A stretch of 64,000 bases of DNA from Betaproteobacteria bacterium (GTDB lineage: Bacteria; Pseudomonadota; Gammaproteobacteria; Burkholderiales; SG8-41), in the NCBI GenBank assembly GCA_016868035.1, contig VGID01000004.1, forward strand, positions 52,562 through 116,561, given 5' to 3'. The notes under the pieces were generated by a model, which saw nothing but the letters and a program-made list of their open reading frames with translations, ran no database searches and was not told the origin of the DNA. Both the position numbers and the translations under genes were made by a program. Positions 19,029-29,196 of the stretch are shown piece after piece. Each line of letters starts with the position of its first letter. Positions within the stretch are counted from its first letter, which is position 1.

Positions 19029-19328
19029 TCAGTTGCACGCCGGGCAGGCTCCGGCGCCGCAAGCGGCGTCGGTTTTGGGTGCGTCCTTGTTCCCCCCCTC
19101 AGCCGGCTTGTCCTGCTTTTCCGGCTTGGCGGCGGGCTGGGAACCGCTGTTCTTGAAATCCGTGGCGTACCATCCGGTGCCCTTGAGCTGGAAACCGGCG
19201 GCTGACACCAGTTTGTTGAAGCTGCGCTTGCCGCATTCCGGGCAGTCCGTCAGCGGCGCATCGCTGATGCGCTGCAGATACTCGTTCTGGAATCCGCAGA
19301 CCGCGCAGCGGTATTCATAGATCGGCAT
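19029..19328 (-). CDS. FmdB-family zinc-ribbon protein
   Basis: A 99-residue protein beginning MPIYEYRCAVCG with a second CPECG knuckle (29-32), the FmdB/CxxC regulatory-domain zinc ribbon. After residue 65 the tail is Lys/Pro/Gly-rich and ends in CGAGACPACN, adding a second cysteine cluster. Function not established for the family. It is the first gene of the leftward fmdB-DUF502-aspS series. Confidence 0.88.
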   Translation of the reverse strand: MPIYEYRCAVCGFQNEYLQRISDAPLTDCPECGKRSFNKLVSAAGFQLKGTGWYATDFKNSGSQPAAKPEKQDKPAEGGNKDAPKTDAACGAGACPACN

Positions 19329-19574
19329 GCTGCCTCCAAATCCGAAAAAACCATTATACCTTAGAAGGTTAGCCCTGCACCATGCGATATTGGGGCGGGC
19401 CGCGCGATCACAAGTGCGGCCTGCCCCGGGGCTGGCGGCCGCATGGCAGCGCATGCCCCAGGATGCCACAATCCGTCCGCCAGTCGCGATCACTACCGGG
19501 CCACCACGACTGTACGTGGCGCGACAGCCGCACAACCGTGCGGCGTGGTGCTTGCGACGGGGGCGTGTGATCCG

Positions 19575-20768
19575 ATGAGCGGCCGCATACTCGTACTTAA
19601 TTCGGGATCCTCGAGCATCAAATTCGCGCTGTTTACCGCGGCGCACGACCCGGTGCGCGTACTGCACGGCGCGATTTCCGGAATCGGCGCTGCCCCCGTG
19701 TTCCGCGCCTACGGCGAAGACGCGGCCTTGCTGTTTGAGGATGATTTCCACGCTCCCGGGGGCGCAGGCCCGCTCACCCATGAGGCCGCGCAGGCCCGGC
19801 TGCTCGACCGGCTGGTGGCGCGCGGATATGCGAGCCGCCTGCTCGGCGCAGGCCACCGCGTGGTTCACGGCGGGGAGCGGTACTCCGCCCCTGTGCGCAT
19901 CGATCCCGAAGTGCTCTCCGAGCTCGAACGCCTGGCACCGATGGCCCCGCTGCACCAGCCCCTCGATCTCGCCGGGATCCGCGTGCTCATGAGGCTGCAG
20001 CCGAACCTTCCGCAGGTCGCGTGCTTCGATACCGCATTCCATCGCACGCAGCCGGCGCTGGCGCAGAAATTCGCGTTGCCGCGGGAGATCACGGAAGCGG
20101 GTGTCCGTCGCTACGGTTTTCACGGACTCTCGTACGAGTACATTGCAGGCGCCCTGCCGCTGCACCTCGGCGAGCGCGCCGACGGCCGTGTCATCGTGGC
20201 ACATCTCGGAAACGGCGCGAGCCTGTGCGCGATGCACGCACGCCGCAGCCAGGCGACGACCATGGGCTTCTCCACGCTCGATGGCCTGATGATGGGCACG
20301 CGCAGCGGCTCCGTCGATCCCGGTGTACTCCTCTACCTGATGCGGGAGAAGTCCATGCCGGCGGCGGACCTCGAGGACATGCTCTACCGCCGCTCCGGCC
20401 TGCTCGGCGCATCGGGCGTCAGCGGCGACATGCGCGAGCTCCTCGCGAGCAGCGATCCCCGGTCAAAAGAAGCGGTCAGTCTCTTCGTCTATCGCGCGGC
20501 GCGCGAGCTCGGTTCGCTCGTCGCCGCGCTCGGCGGGCTCGACGTGCTCGTGTTCACCGCCGGAATCGGGGAGCGCGCGGCTGCGGTGCGCGCGATGATC
20601 TGCGAATGGGCGCGCTGGCTCGGCGTCGAGCTCGACGAGGAAGCCAACCGCGCCGACCGCGCCATCATCAGCGCGTCCTCGAGCCGCGTCGCGGTGTGCG
20701 TGATACCGACCGACGAGGAAATGGTGATCGCACGTCACACCGCCCGGCTGCTCGGATGCGGGTCCTAG
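19575..20768 (+). CDS. ackA: Acetate kinase
   Basis: A 397-residue ATP:acetate phosphotransferase, interconverting acetate and acetyl phosphate. Landmarks: LNSGSSSIKFALF at the N-terminus, GHRVVHGGE, VACFDTAFH, RYGFHGLSYEY, AHLGNGASL, GLMMGTRSGSVDPG and FTAGIGER. All acetokinase signatures are present and the length is normal. The ATG at 19575 is placed by the conserved N-terminus. No phosphotransacetylase gene is adjacent; the next gene is panE. Confidence 0.95.
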   Translation: MSGRILVLNSGSSSIKFALFTAAHDPVRVLHGAISGIGAAPVFRAYGEDAALLFEDDFHAPGGAGPLTHEAAQARLLDRLVARGYASRLLGAGHRVVHGGERYSAPVRIDPEVLSELERLAPMAPLHQPLDLAGIRVLMRLQPNLPQVACFDTAFHRTQPALAQKFALPREITEAGVRRYGFHGLSYEYIAGALPLHLGERADGRVIVAHLGNGASLCAMHARRSQATTMGFSTLDGLMMGTRSGSVDPGVLLYLMREKSMPAADLEDMLYRRSGLLGASGVSGDMRELLASSDPRSKEAVSLFVYRAARELGSLVAALGGLDVLVFTAGIGERAAAVRAMICEWARWLGVELDEEANRADRAIISASSSRVAVCVIPTDEEMVIARHTARLLGCGS

Positions 20769-20808
20769 CCCCGCCGCCCGTTCAACACGCGTGCTATCCT
20801 GAAGAAAC

Positions 20809-21729
20809 GTGAAGGTCCTGGTCCTCGGCGCCGGTGGAATCGGCGGCTATTTCGGTGGGCGGCTGGCACAGGCCGGCGCCGACGCCACATTTCTCGTGCG
20901 CGAGCGGCGCGCCGAGCAGCTCGCACGCGACGGGCTCACCATCCGGAGTCCGTTCGGCGACGCAAGGCTCTCTGTCCAAACCGTGCTGGCCGGTCATCTC
21001 ACGCCGGTGTACGACATCGTGCTCATCACGTGCAAGGCCTACGATCTGGAGGCCGCGATGGCCGCCATCGCGCCGGCCGTGGGCCCCGAAACCGCACTTG
21101 TCCCCGTGCTGAACGGCGTGCGGCATATCGAGGACCTGGAGGCGCGATTCGGCCCGCAGCGCGTGCTGGGCGGGCTCGTCCAGATCGCGGCGACGCTCGC
21201 CCCCGGGGGCGAGGTGCACCACCTCAACAAGCTGCACCTGCTCGTGTTCGGCGAGCGCGACGGGAGCTTGACCCCCCGGGGCGAGGCGTTCGCCCGCGTG
21301 TGCGCGAGCGCGCTCTTCGAATCGCGGCTGTCGCGGACGATTTACCTCGAGCTGTGGGAGAAATTCGTGTTCCTGGCCACCTTGGCCGGCATGACCTGCC
21401 TGATGCGCGCGAGCGTCGGAGCGATCATGAAAGCGGCGGACGGCGAAGCGCTGATGCGCGACATGCTCGAGGAATGCCGCAAGGTCGCGGCAACGTCCGG
21501 CACCCCTCCGCGCGCAGAGGCGATGGCGCGCTACGCCGGGTTGCTGACCGAGCGCGATTCGAGCTTCACCGCATCCATGCTGCGCGACATGGAGCGCGAA
21601 GGCCCGATCGAAGGCGAACACATCGTCGGAGACATGCTGCGGCGTGCGCGCAAGTTCGGCATCAGCGCGCCGCTGCTCCGCGCCGCCTACGCCCACCTGC
21701 AAGCGTACGAGGCAACCCGCAAAGGATGA
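20809..21729 (+). CDS. panE: 2-Dehydropantoate 2-reductase
   Basis: A 306-residue NADPH-dependent ketopantoate reductase family member (pantothenate/CoA pathway). Rossmann motif GAGGIGGYFGGRLAQAG is at the N-terminus; the catalytic lysine lies in ITCKAYD, and LNGVRH and LWEKFVFLA are family landmarks. The GTG start at 20809 is preceded by GAAGAA. Family members also act on other 2-keto acids, so the exact substrate is inferred. Confidence 0.88.
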   Translation: MKVLVLGAGGIGGYFGGRLAQAGADATFLVRERRAEQLARDGLTIRSPFGDARLSVQTVLAGHLTPVYDIVLITCKAYDLEAAMAAIAPAVGPETALVPVLNGVRHIEDLEARFGPQRVLGGLVQIAATLAPGGEVHHLNKLHLLVFGERDGSLTPRGEAFARVCASALFESRLSRTIYLELWEKFVFLATLAGMTCLMRASVGAIMKAADGEALMRDMLEECRKVAATSGTPPRAEAMARYAGLLTERDSSFTASMLRDMEREGPIEGEHIVGDMLRRARKFGISAPLLRAAYAHLQAYEATRKG

Positions 21730-21753
21730 AGGGAGAACCGCTTAGATAGGTCT

Positions 21754-21850
21754 CTCTTGCCTTCTACCTTCTACCTTCTACCTTCTACCTTCTACCTTCT
21801 ACCTTCTACCTTCTACCTTCTACCTTCTGCCTTCTGCCTTTTTCCTTCCC
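21754..21850. repeat. Perfect heptamer array (CTTCTAC)n
   Basis: Nine exact CTTCTAC units (21761-21823), then two CTTCTGC units, flanked by degenerate copies. It lies between the convergent ends of panE and ssb, directly 3' of the ssb stop. Confidence 0.9.
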
Positions 21851-21855
21851 GTTCA

Positions 21856-22302
21856 TCAGAACGGGATGTCGTCATCCATCTGGTCGAAGCCGCCGCCCTT
21901 CTTGGGCTGCGGCTTGGCCCCGCCGGCGGCAGCCGCAGCGGGTTCGCGCGCCAGCGGCTCCGATCCACCACCGCGTGAACCGAGCATCTTCATCTCGCTT
22001 GCGACGATTTCAGTCGTGTAGCGCTCGTGCCCTTCCTTGTCCTGCCACTTGCGGGTGCGGAGGCTGCCCTCGACGTAGACCGGGCTGCCTTTCTTGAGGT
22101 ACTCGCCCACGATCTCGGCGAGCCGCCCGAAAAACGCCACGCGGTGCCACTCGGTGCGCTCCTGTTTTTCCCCGCTCTTGTCCTTCCACACCTCGGTTGT
22201 CGCGACGCTGATGTTGGCAACTGCGCCGCCCTCGGGCATATAGCGCACTTCCGGGTCACGCCCGAGGTTGCCGATGAGAATTACCTTGTTGACCGAAGCC
22301 AT
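21856..22302 (-). CDS. ssb: Single-stranded DNA-binding protein
   Basis: A 148-residue SSB: OB fold at 1-110 ([41 protein letters not shown]), a short Gly/Ala/Lys linker, and the acidic tip DQMDDDIPF that recruits repair and replication partners. The ATG at 22302 is fixed by the conserved N-terminus. It follows the yajR-like gene, and both stand opposite uvrA, the repair gene arrangement often seen in proteobacteria. Confidence 0.95.
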   Translation of the reverse strand: MASVNKVILIGNLGRDPEVRYMPEGGAVANISVATTEVWKDKSGEKQERTEWHRVAFFGRLAEIVGEYLKKGSPVYVEGSLRTRKWQDKEGHERYTTEIVASEMKMLGSRGGGSEPLAREPAAAAAGGAKPQPKKGGGFDQMDDDIPF

Positions 22303-22325
22303 TGACGAACTCCTATCCGGATCGT

Positions 22326-22383
22326 GGGCAGTAAGCGGCAAGCAGTGAGCAGAAAAAGCCGTGAGTTACAGCTTACAGCTTAC
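22326..22383. repeat. 7-bp periodic spacer, yajR to ssb
   Basis: GGGCAGT AAGCGGC AAGCAGT GAGCAGA, then GAGTTAC AGCTTAC AGCTTAC; the last units include the stop codon of the MFS gene. Confidence 0.6.
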
Positions 22384-23743
22384 CAATTAATTTGAGCACA
22401 TTTTCTTCGTCAAAACCGGCGCTGTCCACCGTGAGATACGCCTCGCGCTCGCCGGCGCGCACCAGGACCTCGTGCACCCCGGGCAGCCCCCGCAACCTGC
22501 CGACCAGGCCGTCCGTCTGGACCCGGTCGAGCGCCGGCAGCGCATACACGCGGGTGGAGCGCGCGGCCGGCACCCGGGTGCCGAGGGCAACGATGACCCA
22601 GACCGCGAGCAGGGTCGCATTGAACACGACCGTGCCCTGCGTATTCCAGCGTTCGTACAGGTAACCGCCCGCCACCGCGCCGAAAAAGGTCCCCAGGAAC
22701 TGCAGGCTCGCGAATACCCCGATCGCGACGCCCTTGGCGCCCGGGGGCGCAAGCTTGGTGACGAGCGCGGGCAATCCCGCCTCCAGGATATTGAAGGCGG
22801 TGAAGAACACCAGGAGAAAAGCGGCGATCAGCCATACCCCGCCGGTGAGCCACGGCATGAGCGTGTGGGCCGCCAGCAGCACCGCGATCGCCCCCACGAA
22901 AACCGCGCGGGTCCGCTCGGGCCCGCCCGAGGCAAGTATCGCCGGCAGCATCAGGATGAACGACCCCGCCATCACCGGCAGATAGACCTGCCAGTGATGG
23001 TCCACCGGGAGCCCCGCATCGCGCAACTCGAGCGGCACCGCGATGAAGAGCGCCATCAGCACCACGTGGAGCACGAATACGCCGTAGTTGAGCCGCGCGA
23101 GCTGGGGTTCGCGCAACGCGCTCAGGAATTGCTCCATGCCACGCGCCTCGGGGCGGTGGGGCTGAGACGGCAGTTCGGGAACCAGGGCGTACACCACCCA
23201 CATCGCCATGAGCACCAGCACGCCGGTCATCGCGAAGATCCCCGGCACGCCGATCACGCGGTTCAGCCAGGGCGAGAGCACCAGCGAGAGCGCGAATGTC
23301 GCGCCGATGGTCGAGCCGATCATGGCCATCGCCTTGGTGCGATGCTCGTCGCGTGTCAGGTCCGCCGTCATCGCCATCACGGCGGCCGAGATCGCGCCCG
23401 CGCCCTGCAGCATGCGACCGACGATCACGATGTAGATGTGGGTGCCGAGCGCCGCGATGAAGCTGCCGGCGGCGAAGATCGCGAGCCCGATGTAGATCAC
23501 GGGCTTCCTGCCGTAGCGGTCGGACCACCAGCCGAAAGGAATCTGCAGGATCGCCTGCGTGAGCCCGTAGGCGCCGATCGCAATTCCGACGAGCGTCAGA
23601 CTGTCGCCGCCCGGCAGGCCCTCGGCGTAAATCGCGAACACCGGCAGAATCACGAACATGCCCAGCATGCGCAGCCCGAAGATGCTCGACAGCCCGAGCG
23701 CCGCCCGCAGCTCGGTCGGGCTCATCCGGTCCTTGGAAGGCAT
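22373..23743 (-). CDS. MFS transporter, YajR-like
   Basis: A 456-residue drug/H+ antiporter-type MFS protein. Twelve TM segments end near residue 390; the loop 2-3 motif is [15 protein letters not shown]-terminal soluble domain of about 65 residues ([19 protein letters not shown]... [13 protein letters not shown]) resembles the ferredoxin-like YAM domain of YajR, whose length (454) also matches. Substrate unknown. It lies directly upstream of ssb and divergent from uvrA. Confidence 0.85.
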   Translation of the reverse strand: MPSKDRMSPTELRAALGLSSIFGLRMLGMFVILPVFAIYAEGLPGGDSLTLVGIAIGAYGLTQAILQIPFGWWSDRYGRKPVIYIGLAIFAAGSFIAALGTHIYIVIVGRMLQGAGAISAAVMAMTADLTRDEHRTKAMAMIGSTIGATFALSLVLSPWLNRVIGVPGIFAMTGVLVLMAMWVVYALVPELPSQPHRPEARGMEQFLSALREPQLARLNYGVFVLHVVLMALFIAVPLELRDAGLPVDHHWQVYLPVMAGSFILMLPAILASGGPERTRAVFVGAIAVLLAAHTLMPWLTGGVWLIAAFLLVFFTAFNILEAGLPALVTKLAPPGAKGVAIGVFASLQFLGTFFGAVAGGYLYERWNTQGTVVFNATLLAVWVIVALGTRVPAARSTRVYALPALDRVQTDGLVGRLRGLPGVHEVLVRAGEREAYLTVDSAGFDEENVLKLIGKL

Positions 23744-23767
23744 GCTCGTCGCGGGAGGTAGAGCAGG

Positions 23768-23796
23768 TTGGGCGGGACTACGAAGTCCGGTATATT
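23768..23796 (+). promoter_or_regulatory. Probable uvrA promoter
   Basis: TTGGGC (23768-23773), 17-nt spacer, TATATT (23791-23796); start site expected near 23803, 10 nt before the GTG. No LexA box (CTG-N10-CAG) is evident here. Confidence 0.4.
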
Positions 23797-23812
23797 AGCA
23801 GGTTTAACCTCG

Positions 23813-26710
23813 GTGAGCCCCGCGCGAGTGCCCGCGAACCGGCCCAGCGTCGTTCGTCTGCAGCCTTCGGGCCCCGAGGCCGCGAAGAGCGCCGATTTCA
23901 TTCGCGTGCGCGGAGCGCGCACCCACAATCTCAAGAACATCAACCTCGACCTGCCGCGCAACCGGCTGGTCGTGGTCACCGGCATTTCCGGGTCGGGCAA
24001 ATCCTCGCTCGCGTTCGACACGCTCTACGCCGAAGGCCAGCGGCGCTACGTCGAGTCGCTCTCCACTTACGCGCGGCAGTTCCTGCAGCTCATGGACAAG
24101 CCCGATGTGGACCTGATCGAGGGTCTCTCGCCGGCGATCTCCATCGGGCAGAAGGCTGCGGGACACAATCCCCGCTCCACGGTGGGCACCGTCACCGAAA
24201 TTCACGACTACCTGCGTCTCCTCTTCGCGCGCATCGGCGATCCGCACTGCCCCGAGCACAACATCCCGCTGCGCGCGCAGAGCATCGCGCAGATGGTGGA
24301 CCACGTGCTCGAACTGCCGGAGGACACGGGCCTGATGATCCTCGCGCCCCTCATCGTCGGCCGCAAGGGCGAGCAGGTCGAGCTGTTCGACGAATTGCGC
24401 GCGCAGGGCTTCGTGCGGGTGCGGATCGACGGCAACGTGCACGAAATCGACGCGCTGCCGAGGCTGAAGAAGAACGTGAAGCACACAGTGGACGTGGTGG
24501 TGGACCGCCTCAAGGTGCGCTCGGACGCCAAGCAGCGACTTGCCGAATCCTTCGAGACGGCATTGCGGCATGCCGATGGCCGCGCGCTCGCCGTCGAGAC
24601 GGACTCGGGGCGCGAGCACCTGTTCTCCGCGAGATTCGCGTGCCCCGTGTGCAGCTATTCCCTGCCCGAGCTCGAGCCGCGGCTGTTCTCGTTCAACAAC
24701 CCGATGGGTGCCTGCGCACGATGCGACGGGCTCGGCACGGTCAGCTACTTCGATCCCAGGCGCGTAGTGGCCTTTCCCGATCTCTCGCTCGCCTCGGGCG
24801 CCATCAAGGGCTGGGACCGGCGCAACCAGTTCTACTTCCAGATGCTGCAATGCCTGGCAAGCCACTACGGATTCGATATCGAGATGCCGTTCGAGAAGCT
24901 TCCCGAGCCCGTCCGGACCGCGGTCCTGCACGGGTCGGGCACGGACGAGATCCGGTTTATCTACGTCGGAGCGCGCGGCAACCGCTACCTGCGCGAGCAC
25001 GCCTTCGAAGGCGTGATCCCGAACCTCGAGCGCCGCTACCGCGAGACCGATTCGACCGTCGTGCGCGAAGAGCTCGCAAAGCACCTCAATACGCGCGCCT
25101 GTCCCGAATGCCAGGGTACGCGGCTGCGGCGCGAGGCGCGCAACGTGACCGTTGCAGGCAGGACCATCTACGAAATCAGCGCGCTCACGCTCGAGCACGC
25201 CAGCGAATTCTTCGAGACGATCGCTCTCACGGGCGTCAAGCAGGCGATCGCCGAGAGAATCATCCGGGAGATCATCACCCGGACGAGCTTCCTCAACAAC
25301 GTGGGGCTGGGCTATCTTTCGCTCGACCGCTCGGCGGACACGCTGTCGGGCGGCGAAGCCCAGCGCATCCGGCTCGCGAGCCAGATCGGCTCGGGGCTGA
25401 CCGGGGTGATGTACGTGCTCGATGAGCCCTCGATCGGGCTGCACCAGCGCGACAACGCGCGCCTGCTCGCAACGCTCAAGCGCCTGCGCGACAGCGGCAA
25501 CTCGGTCATCGTGGTCGAGCACGATCCCGAAGCGATCATGAGCGCGGATCATATCGTGGACATGGGGCTGGGTGCCGGCGAGCACGGCGGCAACGTGGTC
25601 GCGCAGGGCACGCCCAGGGAGATCATCGCGCATCCCGATTCACTCACCGGCCAGTACCTTTCCGGGCGCCGCAGGATCGAAGTGCCGGCGCTGCGCCACC
25701 GGCCCAACCCCGGCCGTGAGCTCACGATCACGGGGGCAAGCGGCAACAACCTCAAGAACGTCGCGGTGAGCATACCGGTGGGACTGCTGGTGTGCGTGAC
25801 CGGTGTGTCCGGCTCGGGCAAGTCCACGCTGATCAACGACACCGCCTACCATGCGGTTGCGCGCGCCCTCTATGACAGCGCGGCCGAACCGGCTCCGCAC
25901 GAGGGGATGGGCGGCGTGGATTTCTTCGACCGAGCGGTGAGCGTGGACCAGAGCCCCATCGGGCGCACGCCACGCTCCAACCCGGCCACTTACACGGGCC
26001 TGTTCACTCCGATCCGGGAGCTCTTCGCTGGCGTTCCGGAGGCGCGCGCGCGCGGCTATGGGGCGGGACGCTTCTCGTTCAACGTCAAGGGCGGGCGCTG
26101 CGAAGCGTGCCAGGGGGACGGCGTGCTGAAAGTGGAGATGCACTTCCTGCCCGACATCTATGTGGCATGCGACGTGTGCCACGGGCAGCGCTACAACCGC
26201 GAGACGCTGGAAGTCCGCTACAAGGGCAGGAACATCCACGAGGTGCTGCACATGACGATCGAGCAGGCGGCGCAGTTCTTCGACGCGGTGCCCTCGATCG
26301 CGCGCAAGCTCCAGACGCTGCTCGACGTGGGGCTCGGCTACATCAAGCTCGGACAGAGCGCAACCACGCTCTCCGGAGGCGAAGCGCAGCGCGTGAAGCT
26401 CTCGCTGGAGCTGTCCAAGCGCGACACGGGCAGGACCCTCTACATCCTGGACGAGCCCACCACGGGGCTTCATTTCCACGACATCGACCTGCTGCTGCGG
26501 GTGCTGCACCGGCTCCGGGACCACGGCAACACCGTGGTCGTGATCGAGCACAACCTGGACGTCATCAAGACCGCGGACTGGGTGATCGACCTCGGCCCCG
26601 AGGGCGGGGATGGCGGCGGGCGGGTCGTTGCCGAGGGCACCCCCGAGGAAGTGGCGAAGAACGAGGCGAGCCACACCGGGCGTTATCTGAGCAAAGTGCT
26701 GGCTGTATGA
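23813..26710 (+). CDS. uvrA: Excinuclease ABC subunit A
   Basis: About 965 residues; DNA damage-recognition ATPase of nucleotide excision repair. Two ABC modules: Walker [16 protein letters not shown] and [14 protein letters not shown], with signatures [12 protein letters not shown] and [12 protein letters not shown]. Zinc-binding cysteines are at [20 protein letters not shown] (domain 1) and CEACQGDGV...[10 protein letters not shown] (domain 2). The GTG at 23813 is chosen because a probable promoter predicts transcription from near 23803, excluding the TTG at 23768; it leaves about 33 residues before the conserved [12 protein letters not shown]. Confidence 0.95.
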   Translation: MSPARVPANRPSVVRLQPSGPEAAKSADFIRVRGARTHNLKNINLDLPRNRLVVVTGISGSGKSSLAFDTLYAEGQRRYVESLSTYARQFLQLMDKPDVDLIEGLSPAISIGQKAAGHNPRSTVGTVTEIHDYLRLLFARIGDPHCPEHNIPLRAQSIAQMVDHVLELPEDTGLMILAPLIVGRKGEQVELFDELRAQGFVRVRIDGNVHEIDALPRLKKNVKHTVDVVVDRLKVRSDAKQRLAESFETALRHADGRALAVETDSGREHLFSARFACPVCSYSLPELEPRLFSFNNPMGACARCDGLGTVSYFDPRRVVAFPDLSLASGAIKGWDRRNQFYFQMLQCLASHYGFDIEMPFEKLPEPVRTAVLHGSGTDEIRFIYVGARGNRYLREHAFEGVIPNLERRYRETDSTVVREELAKHLNTRACPECQGTRLRREARNVTVAGRTIYEISALTLEHASEFFETIALTGVKQAIAERIIREIITRTSFLNNVGLGYLSLDRSADTLSGGEAQRIRLASQIGSGLTGVMYVLDEPSIGLHQRDNARLLATLKRLRDSGNSVIVVEHDPEAIMSADHIVDMGLGAGEHGGNVVAQGTPREIIAHPDSLTGQYLSGRRRIEVPALRHRPNPGRELTITGASGNNLKNVAVSIPVGLLVCVTGVSGSGKSTLINDTAYHAVARALYDSAAEPAPHEGMGGVDFFDRAVSVDQSPIGRTPRSNPATYTGLFTPIRELFAGVPEARARGYGAGRFSFNVKGGRCEACQGDGVLKVEMHFLPDIYVACDVCHGQRYNRETLEVRYKGRNIHEVLHMTIEQAAQFFDAVPSIARKLQTLLDVGLGYIKLGQSATTLSGGEAQRVKLSLELSKRDTGRTLYILDEPTTGLHFHDIDLLLRVLHRLRDHGNTVVVIEHNLDVIKTADWVIDLGPEGGDGGGRVVAEGTPEEVAKNEASHTGRYLSKVLAV

Positions 26711-26728
26711 CGGGTGACGCGTGACCGG
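26708..26728. repeat. Three heptamers spanning uvrA stop and next start
   Basis: TGACGGG TGACGCG TGACCGG; the first unit contains the uvrA stop and the GTG start of the next gene lies across units two and three. Confidence 0.5.
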
Positions 26729-28013
26729 AAAGAATCGATCAGCATCACCACGAGAGCTCCTGCTTGGCAGCTTTCACGCGGCGCTCGCCGCCGCCGATCC
26801 GCTCACGATCGTACCCCAGCACCTCCCCCGGCCGCCCAAGGGCAGGACTCTGGTCGTGGGCGCGGGCAAGGCCGCCGCGGCCATGGCGCTCGCGGCGGAA
26901 CAGAATTGGCCGGCCAAGGCGCCTCTCGACGGGCTCGTCATCACGCGCTACCAGCACGGGCTGCTCACCAACCGCATCACCGTGGTCGAGGCGGCGCATC
27001 CTGTCCCCGACGAGTCCGGGGAGCGGGCTGCGCAGGAAATCCTGCGCCGGGTGAAAGCGCTCACCCCTGCCGATCTGCTGCTTGTGCTCGTGTCCGGCGG
27101 CGGCTCCGCGCTGCTATCCCTGCCCGCGGAGGGCGTCGGCACGGAAGGGCTGCGGGCGACCACGCAGGAGCTGCTTCGCTGCGGCGCCCCGATCCAGGAG
27201 ATGAACACGGTGCGCAAGCACCTCTCGGCGATCCAGGGCGGCCAGCTCGCGGCCGCTTCGCGTGCGCCGGTGCTGGCGCTCATCATCTCGGACGTCACCG
27301 GCGACGATCCCACTCACATCGCCTCGGGCCCGTGCGCGCCGGATCCGACCACGTACCAGGACGCACTCGACATCCTGAGGCGCTACGGCGTGAAGGCCCC
27401 GCGGGCCGTGGAGGAGCACCTCGCGCAAGGCGCGAAGAAGGCGATCGTTGAAACGCCTAAGCCGGGCAGCCGCGTTTTCAAGCGCGTGGAGAACCGCGTC
27501 ATCGCAACCGCGCAGCAGTCGCTGCAGGCGGCCGCGACCTTCTTCATCGGCCACGACATCCATCCCGCCATACTCGGCGACTCGGTGACCGGAGAATCGC
27601 GCGAGGTGGCAAAGGTCTACGGCGCGCTCGCGCGCCAGGTGAAGACCCGCGGCCAGCCGTGGGAGCCGCCGGTCGCCCTCATTTCCGGGGGCGAGACCAC
27701 GGTCACCGTGCGCGGCGAGGGCCGGGGCGGGCGCTGCACCGAGTTTCTGCTCGCTCTCGCCCTCGATCTGGACGGTGCCGAGAGCATACACGCGCTCGCG
27801 TGCGACACGGACGGCATCGACGGGTCGGAGGAAAACGCCGGCGCCGTGCTCACGCCCGATACTCTGGTGCGGGCCGGGAAAAAAAAGCTCGACGCTGCGA
27901 GGCTGCTGGAAAACAATGACGGCCATGGCTTCTTCAGCACGATAGGCGATCTCATCGTCACCGGTCCGACGCGCACCAACGTAAACGATTACCGCGTAAT
28001 TCTTGTACTGTGA
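26721..28013 (+). CDS. gckA: Glycerate 2-kinase (GckA/MOFRL family)
   Basis: A 430-residue enzyme of the DUF4147-MOFRL type, phosphorylating glycerate to 2-phosphoglycerate in the serine or glyoxylate pathways; some relatives are named hydroxypyruvate reductase (TtuD). Landmarks: VVGAGKAAAAMA, VLVSGGGSALL, EMNTVRKHLS, SDVTGDDPTHIASGP, LISGGETTV, RGGRCTEF and DTDGIDGSEENAGA. The GTG start lies 10 nt after the uvrA stop. A decayed copy of its C-terminal coding region occurs at about 31165-31250. Confidence 0.88.
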   Translation: MTGKNRSASPRELLLGSFHAALAAADPLTIVPQHLPRPPKGRTLVVGAGKAAAAMALAAEQNWPAKAPLDGLVITRYQHGLLTNRITVVEAAHPVPDESGERAAQEILRRVKALTPADLLLVLVSGGGSALLSLPAEGVGTEGLRATTQELLRCGAPIQEMNTVRKHLSAIQGGQLAAASRAPVLALIISDVTGDDPTHIASGPCAPDPTTYQDALDILRRYGVKAPRAVEEHLAQGAKKAIVETPKPGSRVFKRVENRVIATAQQSLQAAATFFIGHDIHPAILGDSVTGESREVAKVYGALARQVKTRGQPWEPPVALISGGETTVTVRGEGRGGRCTEFLLALALDLDGAESIHALACDTDGIDGSEENAGAVLTPDTLVRAGKKKLDAARLLENNDGHGFFSTIGDLIVTGPTRTNVNDYRVILVL

Positions 28014-28085
28014 CGGCGGGGTTGTGTGAAAATAAGCTCCGCGCGGCACGGCGCCGGACCTGAGGTTCCGGCTCGAGGGAGCGTC

Positions 28086-28297
28086 GTGAAAACACTCGAG
28101 ATAATCAGCGGTCCGGCGGACCGCCCGGCGCGCCTGCGAGTCGCGAAAATTCTCGCAGCGCCCGACACCAGGCAGCACCTCACCAGGGGGGCGCGGAGGC
28201 AGGCTGCGACACGCCGGAGGAGATCGGCGGGCTCATCCGTGACGGGGGCGCGAAGTGGCCGATGATCGTCCAGGATCTCAAGCTCAAGGTCGAATGA
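28086..28297 (+). pseudogene. C-terminal fragment of a Bug/TctC-type binding protein, frameshifted
   Basis: Two frames together read like the end of a Bug periplasmic binding protein: RVAKILAAPDTRQHLTRG in one frame, then GAEAGCDTPEEIGGLIRD and KWPMIVQDLKLKVE in the next, ending in TGA at 28295-28297. The intact Bug protein at 44523 ends in a comparable GADPVGSTSAQFSEFIRSEI pattern. The frame change falls at a run of six G (28186-28191). Only the last 70 residues or so are represented and there is no signal peptide, so it is not a working binding protein. Its stop overlaps the start of the next gene (ATGA). Confidence 0.5.
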
Positions 28298-29193
28298 ACG
28301 AGACCGCGCCGGCACTCGCCAGCGTGATCGTCCTGAAGATCCAGGACTTCACGCGCAGGACCGTAGCCGAACAGGCCCGGTACAAGTCGCAACTCGAGGT
28401 GCTCGTCACGGAGGCGATCCGGACGCTGCCCGCGGCGGGCCGGATCGTGCTCGACACGCCCGACGGCATCGCGATCGTGGCCCTGGGCGGCCCGCGGCAG
28501 GCGCTCGAGCTGGCGCAACGCTCGCAGGCCGCTGCGGCAGAGGTGCCGCTACGCATCGGTATCAACCACGGACCCCTTAGGCCTGCGTCCGATCCGCGGC
28601 GCGGGTCCGGCGTGATCGGGGACGGGGTGACTGCGGCCGCGACGGTGGCGGGTGTCGCAACGCCGGGCCGGCTGCTCGCATCACGCGCGTTCCGCGATGC
28701 GCTCGCTGCCGTCGCGCCCGATTCCGCGACGGCTCTCGGCCCCGCCGGGACCTATACCGACGCAAGCGTGCGCACCCACGAGCTCTATACGCCCGATCCG
28801 AACGCCGCGCTTGCGCGCCGCCGGCACCTCGTCACCGTGGGCGTGGCAAGCGCGGCTGCAATCCTCGGCCTGGGTGTCGGGATACGCGTCATCCGCCACA
28901 TCACCGCGCGTCCACTTCTGCCCGCTGTGATTGTGTTCGAAATCACGCCCGTGGGAGAGGTCCTGGTGGACGGCGTGGCGAAGGGGAAAAGCCCCCCGCT
29001 CGCACGACTCGAGGTGAGCCCCGGCAGGCACACGATTGAGGTTCGAAACAGCCCGTACCCGCCTCTCGTCGTCGACGTCAACCTGCAATCCGAGGAGAGC
29101 ATCACCGTACGCCACTCTTTCACCAAGCCGAAACCGCGGAGCAAGGATGCGGGAGATTACGTCCGTGACCTTCGCCGGCGGCTGGGAATCTAG
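28294..29193 (+). CDS. Degenerate class III cyclase-like domain with TM and PEGA domain
   Basis: A 299-residue protein. Residues 8-155 align with a class III nucleotide cyclase domain (VIVLKIQDFTRRT, LRIGINHGPL, ATPGRLLASRAF). The first metal-binding Asp is replaced by Lys (LKIQDF), and the Asn/Arg of the usual VNxAaR motif are missing (VTAAATV), so it is probably catalytically dead. A TM helix (about 178-198) and a PEGA domain (PVGEVLVDGVAKGKSP, SPGRHTIEVRN) follow. It lies 3 nt upstream of a Ser/Thr kinase gene, so the two likely form one signalling unit. Confidence 0.75.
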   Translation: MNETAPALASVIVLKIQDFTRRTVAEQARYKSQLEVLVTEAIRTLPAAGRIVLDTPDGIAIVALGGPRQALELAQRSQAAAAEVPLRIGINHGPLRPASDPRRGSGVIGDGVTAAATVAGVATPGRLLASRAFRDALAAVAPDSATALGPAGTYTDASVRTHELYTPDPNAALARRRHLVTVGVASAAAILGLGVGIRVIRHITARPLLPAVIVFEITPVGEVLVDGVAKGKSPPLARLEVSPGRHTIEVRNSPYPPLVVDVNLQSEESITVRHSFTKPKPRSKDAGDYVRDLRRRLGI

Positions 29194-29196
29194 GCA

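Noticed and set aside
21754..21850. CRISPR-like repeat
   Set aside because: Direct tandem heptamers without spacers; no cas genes.
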